From positions 1,674,001 through 1,738,000 of the forward strand of contig OZ241897.1 in the NCBI GenBank assembly GCA_965203535.1: a stretch of DNA of 64,000 bases, in the 5' to 3' direction. A program made the translations under genes and the position numbers. This document shows positions 60,635 to 64,000 of this stretch, in pieces; within the stretch, counting starts at the first letter, position 1; each line of letters starts with the position of its first letter. The notes below the pieces were generated by a model that was given only the letters and a program-made list of their open reading frames with translations, had not been told where the DNA came from and did not search any database. The DNA comes from JAJDTT01 sp022827025 (GTDB taxonomy: Bacteria > Acidobacteriota > UBA6911 > RPQK01 > JAJDTT01).

Positions 60635-63454
60635 ATGAGTCAACAGAATGGGCACGTTTCCGCAACCATCGACGGACGAGCGGTTTCCGTCCCTCGTGGA
60701 GCGACCATTCTGGAGGCCATGAAGCCCATCGGGCGCACCGTTCCCACCCTCTGCTACTCCGACCGCATGGAGCCGTTCGGCGCCTGCCGGACCTGCCTGG
60801 TGGAACAGGTTGGGGGCAAACCGGTGGCTTCGTGTCATACCCAGGTTCGGGACGGCGGCGTCTACACCACCCGGTCCCCCCTGCTCACCCGCCTGCGGCG
60901 CAACATCACCGAGCTGATCGTCTCGGACCATCCCCTGGAATGCCTGGACTGCACGGCCAACGGGCGTTGCGAACTCCAGTCTCTGGCCCAGGACGTGGGA
61001 CTGCGCACCCCCCGCTACGAGAATCCGCGCACGCACACTCCCCCCATGGACAACACCCATCCCTTCATCAAGCTGGAGATGGACAAGTGCATCGGCTGCG
61101 CCCGGTGCGTCCGGGCCTGCGACGAGATTCAGGGTTCCTTCATCCTGGGAATGTCGGGCCGCGGATATGACGTCCAGGTGATCGCGGGGAACGACACCGG
61201 TTTCGAGGAGGCCGACTGCGTCAGTTGCGGGCAGTGCGTGTTCGAATGCCCCGTCGCCGCCTTGGAGGAGACCCAGACCCGGGCCCATGGCCTGCCGGAC
61301 GAGTCCGTCACCACCACCTGCAGCTACTGCGGAGTCGGCTGTTCGCTGAACGTGAACATGAAGGACGGCGAGATCGTCAACATCGAGCCGAATCCCGAGG
61401 GGAGCGCGAATCTGGGCCACACCTGCGTCAAGGGCCGGTTCGCCCACCAGTTCGGGAAGAGCAAGGACCGGCTGCGGGTTCCCCTGATCAAGGACGGCGA
61501 AGGCAACTTCCGCGAGGCTTCCTGGGACGAGGCCTTCGACCTGATCGCCCGCAACTTGCTGGAGGTCCGGGAACGGTACGGTCCGGAAGGGTTCGCCTTC
61601 ATCAGCTCCTCCCGCTGCACCAACGAAGAGAATTTCCTGACCCAGAAGTTCACCCGCACCATCATGCGGACCAACTCCGTGGACAACTGCTCGCGAGTCT
61701 GCCACTCCCCCTCCGCCTTCGCCCTGGGCGCCGCGTTGGGGACGGGGGCCGGGACCAACAGCTTCCAGGACGTGGAGAAGTCGAAGCTGCTCATGATCGT
61801 GGGCGCCAACCCCACCGAGGCCCACCCGGTCTTCGGGGCCCGCATGAAGCAGGCCGTCCTCAAGGGCTGCCAGCTCATCGTCCTGGACCCCCGGAACACC
61901 GAGCTGGCGCGATGGTCCGACCTGCACCTGCCGCTGAAGCCGGGATCCAACGTGGCCGTGATCAACGCCATGCAGCACGTCCTGCTCACGGAGGGGCTCA
62001 TCGACCAGGACTTCATCGACCGGTACAGCGAAGGATTCGACGAACTCCGGGCCGAGCTGGCGTCCTGCACGCCAGAGTGGGCCGGCGAGATCAGCGGGGT
62101 GGAGCCCGGCCTGATTCGCAAGGCGGCCCGCATGTATGCGGCCAGCGGCGCCAGCCAGATCCTGTGGGGTCTGGGGGTGACCGAAGCCGGACACGGCTCC
62201 AACGCCGTCTTCGGCATGATCAACATGGCGGTCATGACCGGAAACATCGGGCGGCCGGGCACCGGAACCTGTCCCATCCGGGGACAGAACAACGTGCAGG
62301 GCGCGTCCGACATGGGTGCACTCCCCAACGTCTTCAGCGACTACCGCCAGACCACCGATCCCCAGGCGCGGGCCGAGCACGAGGCGGTCTGGGGTTGTTC
62401 CATGCCGGACAACACGGGTCTGCGCATCCCCGACATGTTCGACGCGGCGCACGAAGGCACTCTCAAGGCCATGTACGTGCTGGCCGAAGACATCGCCCAG
62501 TCGGACCCGGACACGGCCCACGTGGTGGGAGCCCTGGAGAAGCTGGACTTCCTGGTGGTCCAGGACATCTTCATGTGCGAGACGGCCAAGTACGCCGACG
62601 TGGTGCTGCCCGGCTCCACCTTCCTGGAGAAGGACGGCACCTTCACCAACTCCGACCGGCGGATCCAGCGCGTGCGCAAGGTGGCTCCGCCTCCCGGCGA
62701 GCTATTGGCAGACGGAGACGTGGTCAACACGGTGGCCCGCCGCATGGGCTTCGACCTGGGCTTCGACAACGGCCCGGGGACTCCCATCGACCCCAGCCGG
62801 ATCATGGACGAGATCGCCCGGCTCACTCCCAAGTGGGGCGGCGTCCGCTACGACCGGCTGGAGAAGGAGGGTTTCCTCCAGTGGCCCTGCTGGGACGAGA
62901 ACCATCCGGGCACGGAGATCGTCCATGAAGGAGGCGACTTCCTGCGCGGCAAGGCGCAGTTGACGGTCACCCCCTGGCAGGAACCGGGAGAGCTGCCTGA
63001 CGACGAGTTCCCCTTCTATCTCACCACCGGCCGCATGCTCTTCCACTACAACGTGGGCACCCAGACCCGCCGCACCGCCGTGAGCAAGCTGGACAAGGCT
63101 CGCGAAGAGAAGGTGCGGATCCATCCCCGGGACGCCCGCTCCTTGGGCATCGAAGAAGGGGAATTGGTGGACGTGATCTCCCGCCGGGGACGGGTTCGGG
63201 TCAAGGCCGAGATCACCAAGGCCAGCAACGTGGGCACGGTCTTCATGACGTTCCACTACCCCGAAACCCGCACCAACATCCTGGTGGGCGACGCCAAGGA
63301 CGAGTTCACCGGTTGTCCCGAATACAAGGTGAGCGCGGTTCGGCTGGAGAAGGTGGCCACCGGGATCGAAGAGAGCTTCGCCCTGCCCGGCGTGACCATC
63401 GAAGGCGAGCCGGTGCCGGTGGACCACCGGGAGCCGGCCCTGGCCAAGGCCTGA
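60635..63454 (+). CDS. fdhA: Molybdenum/tungsten formate dehydrogenase alpha subunit, Cys type
   Basis: 939 residues. N-terminal NuoG-like [2Fe-2S] site Cys40/51/54/68; His99-Cys103/106/112 [4Fe-4S]; two ferredoxin clusters Cys152/155/158/162 and Cys195/198/201/205; then the Mo-bis-MGD domain with its [4Fe-4S] Cys229/232/236/264. The metal ligand is Cys356 in NCSRVCHSPS, where other enzymes carry selenocysteine. GQNNVQGASDMGALPN near 550 is formate-dehydrogenase-like. The C-terminal cofactor-binding beta-barrel runs from about 800. No Tat signal: cytoplasmic. ATG 60635 follows AGGAG. With the beta subunit it oxidises formate to CO2, reducing NAD+. No fdhD or cofactor gene is in the window. 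Confidence 0.92.
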   Translation: MSQQNGHVSATIDGRAVSVPRGATILEAMKPIGRTVPTLCYSDRMEPFGACRTCLVEQVGGKPVASCHTQVRDGGVYTTRSPLLTRLRRNITELIVSDHPLECLDCTANGRCELQSLAQDVGLRTPRYENPRTHTPPMDNTHPFIKLEMDKCIGCARCVRACDEIQGSFILGMSGRGYDVQVIAGNDTGFEEADCVSCGQCVFECPVAALEETQTRAHGLPDESVTTTCSYCGVGCSLNVNMKDGEIVNIEPNPEGSANLGHTCVKGRFAHQFGKSKDRLRVPLIKDGEGNFREASWDEAFDLIARNLLEVRERYGPEGFAFISSSRCTNEENFLTQKFTRTIMRTNSVDNCSRVCHSPSAFALGAALGTGAGTNSFQDVEKSKLLMIVGANPTEAHPVFGARMKQAVLKGCQLIVLDPRNTELARWSDLHLPLKPGSNVAVINAMQHVLLTEGLIDQDFIDRYSEGFDELRAELASCTPEWAGEISGVEPGLIRKAARMYAASGASQILWGLGVTEAGHGSNAVFGMINMAVMTGNIGRPGTGTCPIRGQNNVQGASDMGALPNVFSDYRQTTDPQARAEHEAVWGCSMPDNTGLRIPDMFDAAHEGTLKAMYVLAEDIAQSDPDTAHVVGALEKLDFLVVQDIFMCETAKYADVVLPGSTFLEKDGTFTNSDRRIQRVRKVAPPPGELLADGDVVNTVARRMGFDLGFDNGPGTPIDPSRIMDEIARLTPKWGGVRYDRLEKEGFLQWPCWDENHPGTEIVHEGGDFLRGKAQLTVTPWQEPGELPDDEFPFYLTTGRMLFHYNVGTQTRRTAVSKLDKAREEKVRIHPRDARSLGIEEGELVDVISRRGRVRVKAEITKASNVGTVFMTFHYPETRTNILVGDAKDEFTGCPEYKVSAVRLEKVATGIEESFALPGVTIEGEPVPVDHREPALAKA

Positions 63455-63470
63455 CAGCCCGACCGAGAAT

Positions 63471-63498
63471 CGTAGGGACGCCCCTTGGGGGCGCCCTC
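63471..63498. repeat. Family B REP-like singlet
   Basis: CGTAGGGACGCCCCTTGGGG followed by GCGCCC: GTAG plus an imperfect hairpin, in the 53-bp gap between convergent genes. It could also serve as a terminator. Confidence 0.6.
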
Positions 63499-63507
63499 CT
63501 TGTTGCG

Positions 63508-64000
63508 CTACGAATCGACCCCGAAATACTTCATCTGCCGGCAGATCTGGCCCCAGGTCTCGTCGTCCACCTCGATGCCTTCCGCCTCCAGTCTCCGGGC
63601 GCTCCGGAATTCCGGCTCGCCGGGAAGCAGGATCTCCTGGAAGCCGGGAGCCAGGCGGCTGGTTCGGATGTGGGCGATCATGGCGTCGAGTTCGTCGTAG
63701 TAGGTCTCCAGGTCGGTGAAGTGCTCGATGTGGTAGGCGGTCAGGAGCACTCCGTTGCTGACAAACTTGGGGGCGCCGGCCGCGCAGCCCTCCCCGCCCA
63801 CGGCCCCTCCCATGACCTCCACCATCATGGAAAGGCCGTAGCCCTTGTGAGCCACCACTCCGCCCAGAGGCAGGAGCGCCCCGGGTGGATCGGATTTCAC
63901 CTGCCGCGGGTCGGTGGTGGCCCGGCCCTGGGCGTCCACGGCCCAACCCTCGGGGATGGACTCTCCGCGGTTGATGGCCACGCGGACCTTCCCTTCGGCC
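63508..64000 (-). CDS. Ldh_2-type NAD(P)-dependent dehydrogenase, N-terminus cut by window edge
   Basis: The last ~164 residues of a malate/L-lactate dehydrogenase-family protein; the frame is still open at base 64000. Seen: EGWAVDAQGRATTDP, the family block VVAHKGYGLSMMVEVMGG, and the C-terminal LLPGEPEFRSARRLEAEGIEV, all matching the Ldh_2 protein at 7219-8265 in order. It is convergent with the formate dehydrogenase alpha gene. Substrate and start are outside view. Confidence 0.88.
   Translation of the reverse strand, partial: AEGKVRVAINRGESIPEGWAVDAQGRATTDPRQVKSDPPGALLPLGGVVAHKGYGLSMMVEVMGGAVGGEGCAAGAPKFVSNGVLLTAYHIEHFTDLETYYDELDAMIAHIRTSRLAPGFQEILLPGEPEFRSARRLEAEGIEVDDETWGQICRQMKYFGVDS

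Noticed and set aside
61690..61720. Selenocysteine in the formate dehydrogenase active site.
   Set aside because: The codon at the metal-ligand position (residue 356) is TGC, Cys, and no in-frame TGA is present.
60068..62521. An 817-codon minus-strand frame over the formate dehydrogenase genes.
   Set aside because: It is a shadow of high-GC codon use; the plus-strand proteins show all family motifs and the antisense product shows none.

Overview
The window reads as part of a high-GC chromosome from a heterotrophic, respiring bacterium, most likely an acidobacterium or close relative. This is inferred from gene content, not from a marker gene: an Oar-like TonB receptor with an N-terminal carboxypeptidase-regulatory domain, several CRTAC1-type (FG-GAP plus ASPIC/UnbV) proteins paired with TPR proteins, seven-haem cytochromes, a GWxTD-domain protein, Tat-exported enzymes, PhyH and Gfo/Idh/MocA enzymes. 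No rRNA, tRNA or CRISPR array was seen. Both window edges cut a gene: a copper amine oxidase on the left and an Ldh_2-type dehydrogenase on the right.

Layout. 0-3.1 kb: copper amine oxidase and a Tat-exported amidohydrolase. 3.4-5.5 kb: a complete IS1634-family element with 12-bp inverted repeats and a 6-bp target duplication, inserted into a copy of a local hairpin repeat. 5.8-11.3 kb: sugar-porter MFS transporter, Ldh_2 dehydrogenase, two SDRs and a zinc alcohol dehydrogenase, probably a sugar or polyol oxidation locus. 11.6-19.1 kb: a GH127-like exported glycosidase, six tandem ~190-bp hairpin units starting on its stop codon, then three start/stop-overlapping genes (sugar isomerase, VOC dioxygenase fusion, CRTAC1 protein). 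19.2-40.5 kb: two TPR-CRTAC1 gene pairs in inverted orientation enclose two further TPR genes, two related seven-haem cytochromes (one fused to TPRs), a TonB receptor, a GWxTD protein and a small sugar-acid module (IolE-like enzyme plus HpcH aldolase). 40.7-46.3 kb: SDR, luciferase-like monooxygenase, Tat-exported GHL10-like protein and a Gfo/Idh/MocA oxidoreductase. 46.7-56.2 kb: two DUF4143 ATPases, two related five-blade-propeller glycosidase-like proteins, a C69-type peptidase with Ser in place of Cys, PhyH and a TPR lipoprotein. 56.2-63.5 kb: a MazEF-like toxin-antitoxin pair, gamma-glutamyltransferase and a two-subunit NAD-linked formate dehydrogenase.

Genes working together. The envelope set (TonB receptor, TPR, CRTAC1, multihaem cytochromes, GWxTD) recurs in paralogous copies within 21 kb and is my best candidate for an uncharacterised system. 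Most of its TPR genes have a promoter whose -10 box lies only 6-7 bases before the ATG, which predicts leaderless mRNAs. The cytoplasmic enzymes suggest stepwise catabolism of plant- or algal-type sugars and sugar acids, with formate oxidation feeding NADH.

Repeats. Three interspersed families are visible: (A) a ~190-bp unit with three GC-rich hairpins, mostly found just 3' of genes; (B) REP-like hairpins preceded by GTAG, often as inverted doublets of ~150 bp; (C) a 166-bp MITE present twice at 96% identity, with 23-bp terminal inverted repeats and CTAG at both ends.
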